From NCBI RefSeq assembly GCF_964340395.1, contig NC_135551.1:2037501-2101500 (forward strand): 64,000 nucleotides of DNA, written 5' to 3'. Origin of the DNA: Glandiceps talaboti (Eukaryota; Hemichordata; Enteropneusta; Spengelidae). The notes under the pieces are model-generated. The model had not been told where the DNA came from and did not search any database. It saw nothing but the letters and a program-made list of their open reading frames with translations. A program made the translations under genes and the position numbers. This document shows, in pieces, positions 35,464-47,520 of the stretch (its first letter is position 1; the number at the start of each line of letters is the position of its first letter).

Positions 35464-36308
35464 AAATTATTAATAATTATAGAATATAGACACTTTTTTG
35501 TTACCATATATCACACAAGTTACCAATCATTCCCTTTCATCTGGTACTTTCCCCTCTATCTCTCGTTAAACCACTCCTGAAAATATCATCTCTTGGCCCA
35601 AATCAACTAAACACTATTGTCCTGTCTTTCATTTCTGTCTAAAGTATTTGAAAGAATAATTCTCTCACAATTAAATGACCACCTCACTTCACACAATCTC
35701 TTGAACCCTCTTCAGTCTGCTTACACACCACGCCACAGTACTGAAACTGCTCTCTTGAAAATAGTAAATGACATTCCTCCTTAGACAATGGCAAAATTAA
35801 CATGCTCACTCGCTGAGGCTGGGGTCAGAATGTTCAACCCCTCTTGCAACAACTTCACTGGTAACCTATTAGTTCTCGTATTCACTACAAAGTTTCATCT
35901 ATCTGCTTCAATTCAGTTGTGGGTTCTGGACCACAATACCTCTCTGATCTTCTTCATCAATAGGCTCCACAGAGACAACTCCGCTTTTCCTCAGATTCTC
36001 GCCTTCTTTGTCTTCCTAGGGTTTTTACAAAGACTTTTGGCGAGAGATCTTTCTCTCACATTGGCCCTACATTATGGAACAATCTTCCTTTCAATGTCCG
36101 TCACTCCAAGTCTCTTACATCCTCCCACCATTCCCTCAAGGCCTATCTCTTTTAAACATTAGTCTCAGCCTTCTCCAATATGCCTAGTATCCAGTGTCTG
36201 TCAATCCACATATCCTCTTACCATACAGTACTTTTCTTTCCATTTACCTCTGCACCTCAAACTCTGTTTGCAGAGATTAGGCGCTCTATAATTCTTCTTT
36301 AATATTAT
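35464..36308 (+). mobile_element. CR1/Jockey-like LINE fragment, internally deleted
   Basis: Broken reading frames give reverse-transcriptase linker text (LLPYITQVTNHSLSSGTFPS), then a TPRHSTETALLKIVND-like box. After an internal deletion at about 35775-35850 comes the C-terminal LQQLHWLPI-like and TLWNNLPF-like region. The 3' UTR (TAGTCTCAGCC, AGATTAGGCGCTCTATAA) is shared with the minus-strand LINE at 55.6 kb. It lies sense in the second intron of the gene. The deletion junction contains GAGGCTGGGGTCAGAATG, the terminal sequence of the element at 12283. Confidence 0.8.
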
Positions 36309-36663
36309 TGACAAGTCTTGCCGACATTCAGTTACGTTTATAGCATAGCAAGATGGAGTACCGATCACACGGATACGTATTATTGCTCAGATTGTTGTTT
36401 TCCTAATTTCAAGGAAATATCACACGAATCCTGCCACTAGAAACGTATCAATATACGCTCCCTGTGTTCTTTCCATAAAGGTAGGTGAGATATATTCAAG
36501 ACAAAACGTTGTTATATTTAGTCTGTAGACAAGGAAAACAACAATCTAACAAATTCTACGCGCCCCTATGGTACCGATGACGTATCAATGTAAGATCACA
36601 CTTGAAAAGAAACTTAAGCATACGTATCATATGAAACCATGACTTCTATATTTTTGATTACAG

Positions 36664-37052
36664 AGGATATCAAACTATGCGTTGTATTCAAAGAAGAAGG
36701 TGGATTCAAGTTATGTGTCTTCGGTGACGTGTCAATGATTCCACAGCTGCTTGATCATCTAATTCGTACAGTTAGTAGTTTAAGTCAAGCCGTACAATTG
36801 GTCCTAGATACAGCGCCAAGGGCGGCAGCTTCATTACAAGAACTGATTGACGACCAACATCAGTTCTTTATTATGATTGATAGACTTAATTTACGCTGGT
36901 GGGAGAAACTGCGAGCCAAACAGTTCCTAAAAATGAACTTACGCAAATGTGAAATAGCCAGGAGACTTGTCAACAATATTAAGGCACAGACAGAGGATAT
37001 TGTGGAAGGGATCACGAACTCGGGAGAAATCTTGGCACGAGATCTCAGTTAG
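36664..37052 (+). CDS. Terminal exon c of unrecognised gene
   Basis: The acceptor TTTTTGATTACAG is followed by AG GAT. With the leftover A of exon b this restores Lys and keeps the frame. It reads DIKLCVVFKEEGGFKLCVFG, then LLDHLIRTVSSLSQAVQLVL, DTAPRAAASLQELIDDQHQF and RLNLRWWEKLRAKQFLKMNL, and ends GEILARDLS before TAG. It is largely helical with heptad-like spacing in the centre and a Trp pair. An AATAAA follows 279 bases after the stop. I cannot assign a family; an all-helical adaptor-like protein is possible but only a guess. Confidence 0.78.
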
Positions 37053-37330
37053 ACCTTGTAGTGGTCTGAGGTTAGAGGGTGTGTCGACGGTATTACCTTC
37101 GTCACTTGAACTTGACACTGAACGCTAAACGTGTTGCCTAATGGTTATGACCAAATGTAAACTGTTTCTTCAAATGTGTGAACAATGAGATTGTTTTATT
37201 TCAACCTTTATAACTGAAAGACCTGTGACCTATGACCCTAAGGTGGATTCGTGACCTATGACCTATGAAAAGTGGATTCCGGTAAACTTAAAGTACAATT
37301 TCAGCGATTCAATGGATATATTATGTGTAT

Positions 37331-37336
37331 AATAAA
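37331..37336 (+). other. Candidate polyadenylation signal
   Basis: AATAAA, 279 bases downstream of the stop of exon c. It gives a plausible 3' UTR of about 300 bases. Confidence 0.5.
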
Positions 37337-37817
37337 TATTAAATGCGACACTGTGATGACGTCATAAGTCTTGCACAATTTACAATTTTAATGGTTACAA
37401 CGTTACAATATGGCTGTAGCTGACACACCATGAAGACGGCTAAATGATTGTGATGTATGTATAATGTTTGTCAATGGAATCTGTAAATAATTCCTTAATT
37501 TGTAACTATAATTGAATAGGAAGGCCGACTATATAGACCAACCTGTGTACATATTTCATTTTTATGATGGAGAGTGGAGTGAATACTATGGAGTTGAGGG
37601 GGTAGTTCTTCACTATTTGCAATCAATTTGACAGGTCTGGACGTGTTCAAATTGTTTATGTTTTATCATGGTTTGGTTTCGACACAGACATTTATTTAGT
37701 TAGTTTTACTTTTGGTTCAACCTCCAACCAACCAATCACGATCTTTCTTATAGAGTGGCCACATGGGGTTCAGGCGGCTTGATTAGTTATGTTTACGGAA
37801 AAACACAAAAGTAACAA
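37337..37817. other. Spacer downstream of the + strand gene
   Basis: Unique, without a supported feature. Short low-complexity frames begin only at the CATA run on its right. Confidence 0.5.
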
Positions 37818-37945
37818 ACATACATACATACATACATACATACATACATACATACATACATACATACATACATACATACATACATACATACATACATACA
37901 TACATACATACATACATACATACATACATACATACATACATACAA
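37818..37945. repeat. (CATA)n microsatellite
   Basis: About 31 perfect tetranucleotide units. Confidence 0.97.
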
Positions 37946-38032
37946 ACACTGACAAACATGAACGGCAGGGTTAATATCAACAATGCTTTTATACAACTAT
38001 AATATTAAAATGTATTCCTATACATCAAATAG

Positions 38033-38268
38033 TCACCATTCTAGGGGTATGTCCATAATCACCATTCTAGGGGTATGTCCATAGTGACCATTCTAGGGGT
38101 ATGTCCTTAGTCACCATTCTAGGGGTATGTCCATAGTCACCATTCTAGGGGTATGTCCTTAGTCACCATTCTAGGGGTATGTCAATAGTCACCATTTCAC
38201 CATTCTAGGGGTATGTCCATAGTCACCATTTCACCATTCTAGGGGTATGTCCTTAGTCACCATTTCAT
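38033..38268. repeat. 26-bp minisatellite (about 8 copies)
   Basis: Unit CACCATTCTAGGGGTATGTC plus CATAGT. Later copies are lengthened by a duplicated TTTCACCA to 34 bp. Confidence 0.92.
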
Positions 38269-38353
38269 GTGTAGGAAACATTCTTATTTACATCAAAACA
38301 TAATTAATATTGATTTGTAATGACCCTGTCGTTCATGTTTGTCAGTGTTTGTA

Positions 38354-38354
<1 letters not shown>

Positions 38355-38429
<75 letters not shown>

Positions 38430-38432
38430 GCT
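38355..38432. repeat. (GTT)n microsatellite
   Basis: Trinucleotide run with one ATT interruption, ending GCTGCTG. Confidence 0.95.
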
Positions 38433-38499
38433 GCTGTTCTTGTTTGTTTGTTCAGTTGTTTGTTTTTGTTAAGATAACTAACTGAGCCCCTGTGGAGTG

Positions 38500-39588
38500 A
38501 CTGTGGATGCTTGGTTGGTTGGCTGGTTGGTTGGTTCACAGTGCCCGTGACAGAGTGACTGTGGTTGGTTGGTTGGTTGGCTCACAGTCCCCATGATAGA
38601 GTGACTGTGGTTGGTTGGTTGGGTGGGTGGTTTACAGTCCCCGTGATAGAGTGACTGTGGTTGGTTGGTTGGTTGACAGACCCCATGATATAGTGACTGT
38701 GGTTGGTTGGTTGGTTCACAGTCCCCATGATAGCGTGACTGTGGTTGGTTGGTTCACATTCCATCTGATAGAGTGTCTGTGGTTGGTTGGTTGGTTGGTT
38801 GGTTGGTTGGTTGGTTCACAGTCCCCATAATAGAGTGACTGGGGTTGGTTGGTTGGTTCACAGTCCCCATGATAGTGTGACCGTGGTTGGTTGGTTGGTT
38901 GGTTGGTTGGTTGGTTGGTTGGTTGGTTGGTTGGTTGGTTGGTTGGTTGGTTGGTTGATTCACGTCCCTCTCATAGAGGGACTGTGGTTTGTTGGTTCAC
39001 ATTCCATCTTATAGAGTGACTGTGGTTGGTTGGTTCATAGTCCCTCTCCCAAAGTGTCCGTGGTTGGTTGGTTCACCATCCCTGTGATAGAGTGACGGTG
39101 GTTGGTTGGTTCACCATCCCTGTGATAGAGTGACTGTGGTTGGTTGGTTCACCATCCATCTGATAGAGTGACTGTGGTTGGTTGGTTCACCATCCCTGTG
39201 GAAGAGTGACTGTGGTTGGTTGGTTCACCATCACTGTGATAGAGTAACTGTGGTTGGTTGGTTCACCATCCCTGTGATAGAGTGACTGTGGTTGGTTGGT
39301 TCACCATCCCTGTGATAGAGTGAATGTGGTTGGTTGGTCGGTTGGTTCAAGTCCCTCTCATAGATTGACTGGTTGGTTAGTCTACAGTCCCTCTGATAGA
39401 GTGACTATGGTTGGTTGGTTGGTTGGTTGGTTGGTTTGTTCACAGTCCCTCTCATAGATTGACTGTGGTTGGTTTGTTCACAGTCCTTCTGATAGAGTGA
39501 CTGTGGTTGGTTGGTTCACAGTCCTTCTGATAGAGTGACTGTGGTTGGTTGGTTCACAGTCCTTCTGATAGAGTGACTGTGGTTGGCT
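38500..39588. repeat. Degenerate ~38-bp minisatellite with (GGTT)n
   Basis: Repeated ATAGAGTGACTGTGGTTGGT followed by a variable number of GGTT and then CACAGTCCC or CACCATCCC. Unit length varies with the GGTT count; the longest GGTT run is 38885-38957. Trp/Leu/Val/Gly frames across it are not genes. Confidence 0.93.
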
Positions 39589-39942
39589 TTCTAATATAAT
39601 GACTAGTGAATATACATTATGTAATCCCTGTAAAATGATATTGAATATTAATGTTACATATTTAATACTAGTCCGTGGATTTTTTTAAGTACAGCTGACA
39701 CTGGGATATGATATACTGGTCTTATGACGTAATTGGTACGGAAAACATCAAAGGCTTACTACTAGGTGTTTTTTCTCCATATATCACAACTCTTCCTTAT
39801 CAAATTGTATCATGTACTATGTCCACATATATGTACATACTTTAGCTGAAAATAGGTCCTACGTTCACACTCTGCCAATGGTATATTGTCATTGCTATTA
39901 TAATCAATCTGCCTCCATAAACACCACAGACACAGATACAGG
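39589..39942. other. Unique spacer
   Basis: No feature recognised. Confidence 0.45.
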
Positions 39943-40019
39943 CACATACATACATACATACATACATACATACATACATACATACATACATACATACATA
40001 CATACATACATACATACAT

Positions 40020-40051
<32 letters not shown>

Positions 40052-40206
40052 GCACACACACACACACACACACACGCATACATACATACATACATACATA
40101 CATACATACATACATACATACATACATACATACATACATACATACATACATACATACATACATACATACATACATACATACATACATACATACATACATA
40201 CATACA
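39943..40206. repeat. (CATA)n with central (CA)n
   Basis: Long CATA run interrupted at 40035-40078 by CA/CG repeats. The frames across it are low complexity. Confidence 0.97.
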
Positions 40207-41382
40207 TTTCTTTTCAAAGCTAATCCCCAATTCCGCTATGTTTGCCCTATTCCTTTTTAAGTTTCCAGATATCTTCATTAAGACGTGGCCAAACATCTCT
40301 AGACACGCTCAACGCCGTCTAGTTAGTTGGATGTTTGGGCCTCGGAACATGATTTATGTCAAAGACAATGACATCATACCAAAATAATCTTTTCTCATCC
40401 ATAATAAACGATTTTTACAAAATAAATATTTCAATTATTTAGTGTTATTTTTATAGCCATGGTGTAAAATGTCAAAAATACAAGCTTAGAGTCTTGCTAC
40501 TTTCAAAATTGTACTATGTACTGAATCACGATACTCACGAATAAAGTTATAAGAGGGTGTATGTTTTAGTGGAGTATAGGGTCTTATGACTTTTTAAGAG
40601 ACAAACGTTTGGTGTAACTTTAACAATTGTACAGAAATGGGTGATCAAGATCATACGAACTGCCTTATCAGTGATTAGCGCCCCCGATGGTATGGTAGAG
40701 AGAGTGGTAGAGAGAGCGATTACGACATGGGTAACAAGGAGAATAATGATATGAACTGTGTTGTGATAAGACTTTGTTTATTAAGGAACAGTATTGCCTA
40801 TATGTAAACTATCGTAAGAGGGCGTGTGCCTTGGATGGGTTTATTAAGTTTTTTTGTTAAAAGATTAATGTTTTATCACGTGTCTTTCGTTTTCTATCTG
40901 CCCGATGTGACGAATTGTATTTGCCATGAGTATATTTTCGCCAAATTTGTTTATATGATGCTATATAGTTAAACTATGCATTCTCAGTTTTGTCAGAGTA
41001 TTTTTGTCTGTTGCCTTTTGAGTTTGACAAACAATATGTACGTGGATTGTCCAAATAAACAGCATGAATTACCGTTAATACAACTTGAGTTTTAAATATT
41101 GAAATGTACCAATATCATACTTTGTCGAGGCCTTCAATTCGACAGTTATGCTTAGTTTACAAGCCACCACCATGATTTGCAAGCCACGCTGGGTAGGCAA
41201 TAAAACACATTTAAGTTATTAAAGCATGTCACGTGCAAAACATTCTGAAAAAGTCAAACAAATGTGAATTAAACTTGAGCACTGTCTCGAACAAACTGGT
41301 ACTCAAACATGTCCATATCGATCGACTTATAAGCTTATTCAAATATAGACTGTAGCACAGTGGTAAACTCTATACGATTCAC
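40207..41382. other. Unique AT-rich spacer
   Basis: About 1.2 kb. A short frame continues from the CATA run to 40387 but has no motif. Nothing else is recognised. Confidence 0.5.
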
Positions 41383-42996
41383 TAAGATTTTATGCAGTGA
41401 CAGCAAGATACGTCATGATTTTATGCAATGACAGCAAGATACGTCATGATTTTATGCAATGACATAGCAAGATACGTCATGATTTTATGCACTGACATAG
41501 CAAGATACATCATGATTTTATGCACTGACATAGCAAGATACATCATGATTTTATGCAATGACAGCAAGATACGTCATGATTTTATGCAATGACAGCAAGA
41601 TACGTCATGATTTTATGCACTGACATAGCAAGATACGTCATGATTTTATGCACTGACATAGCAAGATACGTCATGATTTTATGCAGTGACAGCAAGATAC
41701 GTCATGATTTTATGCAATGACAGCAAGATACGTCATGATTTTATGCACTGACATAGCAAGATACGTCATGATTTTATGCACTGACATAGCAAGATACGTC
41801 ATGATTTTATGCAGTGACAGCAAGATACGTCATGATTTAATGCAATGACATCGCAAGATACGTCATGATTTTATGCACTGACATAGCAAGATACGTCATG
41901 ATTTTATGCACTGACATAGCAAGATACGTCATGATTTTATGCAGTGACAGCAAGATACGTCATGATTTAATGCAATGACATAGCAAGATACGTCATGATT
42001 TTATGCACTGACATAGCAAGATACGTCATGATTTTATGCAGTGACAGCAAGATACGTCATGATTTAATGCAGTGACAGCAAGATATGTCATGATTTTATG
42101 CAATGACAGCAAGATACGTCATGATTTTATGCAATGACATAGCAAGATACGTCATGATTTTATGCAATGACATAGCAAGATACGTCATGATTTTATGCAA
42201 TGACATAGCAAGATACGTCATGATTTTATGCAATGACAGCAAGATACGTCATGATTTAATGCAGTGACAGCAAGATACGTCATGATTTAATGCAGTGACA
42301 GCAACATACGTCATGATTTAATGCAGTGACATAGCAAGATACGTCATGATTTTATGCAATGACATAGCAAGATACGTCATGATTTTATGCAGTGACAGCA
42401 AGATACGTCATGATTTAATGCAGTGACAGCAAGATACGTCATGATTTAATGCAGTGACAGCAAGATACGTCATGATTTTGTGCAATGACATAGCAAGATA
42501 CATCATGATTTTATGCAATGACATAGCAAGATACATCATGATTTTATGCAATGACATAGCAAGATACGTCATGATTTTATGCAATGACATAGCAAGATAC
42601 GTCATGATTTTATGCAGTGACAGCAAGATACGTCATGATTTTATGCAGTGACATAGCAAGATACGTCATGATTTTATGCAATGACAGCAAGATACGTCAT
42701 GATTTAAGCAATGACACAGCAAGATATGTTATGATTTTATGCAATGACATAGCAAGATACGTCATGATTTTATGCAATGACATAGCAAGATAGGTCATGA
42801 TTTTATGCAATGACATAGCAAGATAGGTCATGATTTTATTGAATGACATAACAAGATACGTCATGATTTTATGCAATGACATAGCAAGATAGGTCATGAT
42901 TTTATTGAATGACATAACAAGATACGTCATGATTTTATGCAATGACATGGCCAGATACATCAGGATTATATTTTATGCAATGACATAGCAAGATAC
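41383..42996. repeat. 31/33-bp satellite array (about 50 copies)
   Basis: Unit core AGCAAGATACGTCATGATTT followed by TATGCAATGAC. The monomer is 31 bp when GACAGCAAG joins units and 33 bp when GACATAGCAAG does. Variants are CAATG, CAGTG or CACTG, and TTTTATG or TTTAATG. A 128-bp four-monomer block (31+33+33+31) repeats at 41.58-41.97 kb. Runs of 33-bp units keep frames open by chance. Confidence 0.96.
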
Positions 42997-43004
42997 GAAG
43001 AGAA

Positions 43005-43886
43005 GACAACTCCCATATATATGTGTTGGATGATAAACCTTAAAGCATGGAGTTTGGAAAGGGGTGTCCAACAACGGTGACAAATGCCTTTAAAATCTGT
43101 ATCAATACACTAACACATAGAAAACAGCTAAGAGGAGTAAAGTAAACGTTGTAATTTCTAAACTAGAGTTATTAGGAAAGATGCAAAGGCTGTACAAATA
43201 ATTTGAAGGAAGCTAAAATTGATGTATTATTAAGTAAAATTTGACATTTCCATTTTTACCTATATTTCTCATTTTCACGAGTTTTCTCAATATCATGAAT
43301 ATCCGAGCCTAACCAAGTCGCGCGCTTATTGGTTTCGCCTAAATGTTTCAAATGTCCCACATGGTTAATAGGCATCCTCAGTGACGTTTTATTTTGGTCT
43401 TACTGAATGTACAAGACGCTTAAGTAACCAATAATACAGAGACCATATCGGAAAACAACGAAAAACACAACTACTTGAACCAGACACTCACATATGAAAA
43501 TAAAAAATAAAAAATAAACTTACCTCACTTATTCTAAAATTGAATGTAATCGGAACCACACAATTATATTTTACGCCTCACAGCCGGTTTTTGCAGTTCA
43601 GTATGACTAGATAAACACAAGAATGATGATAGCTTCATAAAAATTATAACTTGGATAATCGAAATAGAAAGTTACCTACTTCAAGTTGTCAAGGTGTATA
43701 ATAAATCTCAGCTAATCACCGATAGTATACCTACATAGAAAAGAAAGGATATGATGTCAATTTTTTCCCTTGATATTTGTATGTTTTGAAATCAGAATGG
43801 TCGATGACAACTTGTGTTGGGATTAAACATATTTCTCCCTTCTTATACTATTTCTGAAGGTCTTGGTTGGTAGGTTCTAGACTAGA
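43005..43886. other. Unique AT-rich spacer
   Basis: No coding exon or repeat recognised. Confidence 0.45.
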
Positions 43887-43888
43887 AG

Positions 43889-43951
43889 TTTTTTTTTTCC
43901 CTGGGCGAACGCCTTTCCAACGTTGGAAAGGCGTTCGCCCAGGAAAAAAAA
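43889..43951. repeat. Spacerless perfect palindrome
   Basis: 43900-43943 is a perfect 44-base palindrome with no loop, centred on CCAACGTTGG, with arms CCTGGGCGAACGCCTTTCCA. It is extended by T10 on the left and A8 on the right (one extra C on the left arm). It would form a 22-bp stem, about 30 with the A/T tracts. Confidence 0.95.
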
Positions 43952-44488
43952 CTAACGTAAAAGACGCAATAACGATGGAATAAAGGCAAATACAGGAAAA
44001 CCAGCCTATCTAACATCAGATTTTAATCAGATTGGTATGTGTGAGACTGCAAATTTACTACTCATCCATGTGTTGAGGGCGCACTTTGGTTTGTGCATGC
44101 ATCCCGGGCATGCGTATATCACTAAACTATTGGTTGCTGTGATTTCTGGCGCGCTCACTGAAAGTTTTGTTGTCAAATTATCACAGAATTGAGTGCTTAT
44201 TCCACAACTTATGGAAAGCCTGCATGAATCCCTGCTTGGTGTTTTAGTGTGACAAGCACAGAGAATTGTATAGGATTACACATACAGGTTGCATCCTGTC
44301 AGGGTCTTTTCTTCTACTGTATGTACTACTGAATTTCGCCTTATTTAATGTGGACTTGGAAATAAAAGAACTTGGTATTGATGACTTCAGCTACAGTGTC
44401 TGTGTGCATCTTTATCGAATGTTACACATGGATTTTATCAATTGAGAGTCGGTGACTTTCTCTTTATATACTGTTGTACGTTGAATTT
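43952..44488. other. Unique spacer
   Basis: No feature recognised between the palindrome and the inverted-repeat element. Confidence 0.45.
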
Positions 44489-46475
44489 AGGGACCAGTCA
44501 GTTTCTCCAGCCTGGGGGGCGGGGGAAATGGTCGGTGGATTCTTCCATCAGGCCGACAAATATCAATGAACCCCCCCCCCCCCCACCATATGTAAAACCG
44601 AAAACAGGTTGACCCCCGCCCCCATCACTTGATTCTAAACCATGATGACCCACCCCCATATAACATATTCACATGACAGGTACTTTTTGATCATGACTTA
44701 GTGTGACCGTCTTGCAAATACTTTACAAGATCCCGGAATAGCACTATCACATCATTATTGACAACACAGGGTAAATATATTCCAAAACGAGTTTAATAGC
44801 ATCTTGACAGCGAAAGCTTGAATATGTACACCTCTCATGGGGGTCAGAGGGGACTCCCCTAGAAGCCTTGAAGGATATGGTGATTTGTAGTGTCAACAAC
44901 ATGTAGTGTCCAAAATAGAAAGTGTATTAATCCCTTCTGACAAGTTCATACTGATGAGTAGAACAATTTAGATTAACTTCTTTTATAAACTACCATTATG
45001 AAACCTTCAAGTTCACTTTTTCCCCAAAGTGCAATGTAAGTGAAGCATTGATTGTGAAACAGCCAAGCATTTACATGACATGTTCTGTAACTAGTGTGGT
45101 AGCTAGGTAATACATGTATATGCATATGTATAGTTATATTTGAACTCTTAAGTAATATTAAAGAATTGATGTAAGAAACAGGGACAAGAACAATATTTAC
45201 GTGGACCAACATTTTCGACAAGGCTATATGCCATTGTAGAAAAGGATTTTTTCTTCCATCACAATCCAAAACACAATGACCCCCCCCCCATCCACAATTT
45301 TTCAAAAGTGTGATGCCGACCCCCCCCCCCCCAAACACACACACTGCTAATTTCAAAAATACTGCCAATGGCATTGTAGCACAACTGTAGTTTTTAAAAA
45401 TGTTTATTCATATGCCAGTCCATACTAACAATAGGTGTTCATTTGCTGAATGACTATCCAGTTGCCTATCCAACCATGTTGCTATCTTTGCAATATACGT
45501 GATCATTTGGCTGTTGCTATGGGGCGTGGTCTTGTTGCTAGGCATATTTGCATACATTTTTTGAATGTTTATTCAATTCTCTATTAATCCGTTATCTTCC
45601 CAATATATGTGATCACTTGGCTGTTGCTATGGGCGTAGTCTTGTTGCTAGGCACATTTGCATACATTTTTTGAATTCATGTCTTTCTATTCCTGTTATCT
45701 TTGCAATAAACATGATTTGGCTGTTGCTATGGGCGTGGTCTTGTTGCTAGGCAAATTTACACATTTTTTGAATGTTTATTCAATTGTCGTAATCCCTGTT
45801 ATCTTTGTGAAATACACGACCATGTGGCTGTTGCTATGGACGTTGTCATAGTTGCTAAGGATATTTGCATACATTGCCTACCAGATGTTATTTGACCAAA
45901 ATATACTGCCGTTCGGTTGTTGCTAAGAGCATGGTCATGATTGCTAGGGTCAATTGTGTCAAAATATTTTGAACAAAATCTGCAGAATAACACTTCTAGA
46001 AACATCTCACCAAGTTTCAGTCTCATTGACCAAGTACTTTTTGAGATATAAATTTTTAACCAAAATTCACATTTTTACACCTAATTTGAATATTACTGAT
46101 GAGATCATTATATGCTTAATATTTCTTCATCTATACACCCCAAGATGCCATGCCAATCCCCCAGTACTTTTGGACTTTAAGTTTTTTGACCAAATATCAC
46201 ATTTCTTGACCCAAAACCCACATCTCTGATGCAATCATTTTCATTTGAACAATTTCCCAACTAGACACCAGAAATAACATGACCACCAAAAATCAAAGCA
46301 ATCGGTCCAGCAGTATTTTACTTTAAGTCGTTTACACACACACACATCCACACACAGACAGACAGACAGACAGAGAGACACCAGGCGATCCCTATAACAC
46401 TACTGACCCTCAGTTCAGTTGAGCTAAAAACAGGGTGAACCCCCCCCCCCCAGCCAAAGAAACTGACCGGTCCCT
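44489..46475. mobile_element. ~2-kb inverted-repeat element with G/C tracts
   Basis: The left end AGGGACCAGTCAGTTTCTCC, then AGCCTGGGGGG, pairs with the right end GCCAAAGAAACTGACCGGTC plus CCT (few mismatches). Inside the left end are C-rich blocks (CCCCCCCCACCATATG, GACCCCCGCCCC), with similar ones near 45275-45335. There is no transposase frame. The right 1.1 kb is a copy of the TTGCTAGGC dispersed family (45355-46415). It is probably a non-autonomous DNA transposon. I see no clear target duplication. Confidence 0.6.
45355..46415 (+). repeat. TTGCTAGGC dispersed family, copy 1
   Basis: Starts ATACTGCCAATGGCATTGTA then GCACAACTGTA. It contains four ~105-bp tandem modules (each with GGCTGTTGCTATGG, TTGTTGCTAGGC, TTTGCATACATTTTTTGAAT) at about 45480-45880. 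It then has modules with CACCAAGTTTCAGTCTCATT and TTTTTACACCTAATTTG, and ends in a CACA/CAGACAGACAG tract. It is collinear with 62098-63240 and partly with 48813-49340. Confidence 0.85.
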
Positions 46476-46487
46476 TATACAGTCTGT

Positions 46488-47130
46488 ATATTCAATCAAT
46501 CAATCAATCAAAAGAATTTCTATATCACCAAAATCCAATCTGACGTAATGTTCTATGGTGCTGAACATGAACAATAGTAGATTAATCTAAACAGTTAGAG
46601 AAAGCTCTTGCAAAGAAATGTGTCTTGATGTCCTTCTTGAATTTATTTGACAGTTGACGAAGAATGAAGTTCAAGTGGTATACTGTTCCATAAGACTGGC
46701 ACTGCTCGCTAGAACGCACGCTCATCGTATGACTTTGTATTACAGCGGGGTACATGAAGTAGACTTTTGTTATTTGAGCGAAGTGAATGAGTTGCGGGTT
46801 TACAGGTTTACTGTTAATCAAGTCAGCGAGGTAACCAAGAGTATTGTTATTGAGTGCCATGTAGGTGATCAGTAGTACTTTGTATTGAATCCTGTAATGG
46901 ACAGGTAGCCAGTGAAGATCAGAAAGGACCAGTGTAATGTGATGTTTTCTTTGTAAGTGACACAATCCTAGCTGCTGTATTTTGGACATGTTGAAGGGGG
47001 GACAATGTCTTTTGGCTGGTACCCCATACAGGAGGGCATTGCAGTAGTCAAGTTTCAATGATATCAGTGCCTGAACAAGCTTCTGACAAACTTTCTTTGT
47101 AAGATACTGGCGTATGTGACCTATTGCTCA
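46488..47130 (-). mobile_element. LINE 3' fragment with (ATTG)n tail
   Basis: On the minus strand the frame reads QYLTKKVCQKLVQALISLKL, DYCNALLYGVPAK, then ...LSDLHWLPVHYRIQYKVLLI. This is the region after the reverse transcriptase in CR1/Jockey-type LINEs. At least one frame shift and stops follow. The 3' end runs into TTGATTGATTGATTGATTG, seen as CAATCAATC on + at 46493-46511, a usual simple tail for such elements. It is 5'-truncated at about 47130. Confidence 0.82.
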
Positions 47131-47520
47131 GAGGTGAAAAAGAACTGATCTATATATTGTGTTCGTCTACCTTCACTTACAAATGTGTTCATTACTTCTA
47201 GTATCTTTAAACGAATAAACACCAAGAAAGCAAGATTATTCACTTTGGGGTAGAATTTTGAAATGTCGTGTGTATGCATAACTTTGAGTGCAAATTTATT
47301 TTGATATAGAGCCAATTGAATAGCGCCCTCTGGCAACAAATAGCGCTGCCTACAGGTCATGTAGTATGGCAGCCATGGCAAAGTTTGGGTTTTCTACTGG
47401 AACACCTGAAATGTATGCCACATCTTGCCTAAAATGGGTAAAGTACAAACTGTAATATGTCAGTAGTTCACGAAGATACAATATTGTGATGTCTTTAGAA
47501 ACATACCAGATCACGTTGTA
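47131..47520. other. Unique spacer
   Basis: No feature recognised. An 86-codon minus frame at 47121-47381 has no motif. Confidence 0.4.

Noticed and set aside
35788-36162. 124-codon + frame in the LINE fragment
   Set aside because: It is a shifted frame of the LINE C-terminal region. The true LINE text is in another frame.
39810-40387. 191-codon frame across the CATA/CA block
   Set aside because: Most of it is repeat-encoded His/Thr/Tyr/Ile. The unique tail has no motif or splice support.
42408-42960. Repetitive frames (MSLHKIMTYLA type) in the 31/33-bp array
   Set aside because: Runs of 33-bp units keep a frame open; 31-bp units break it. Not conserved as coding.
44973-45374. 133-codon minus frame
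   Set aside because: It runs through poly-C blocks of the inverted-repeat element and shows no motif; considered chance.
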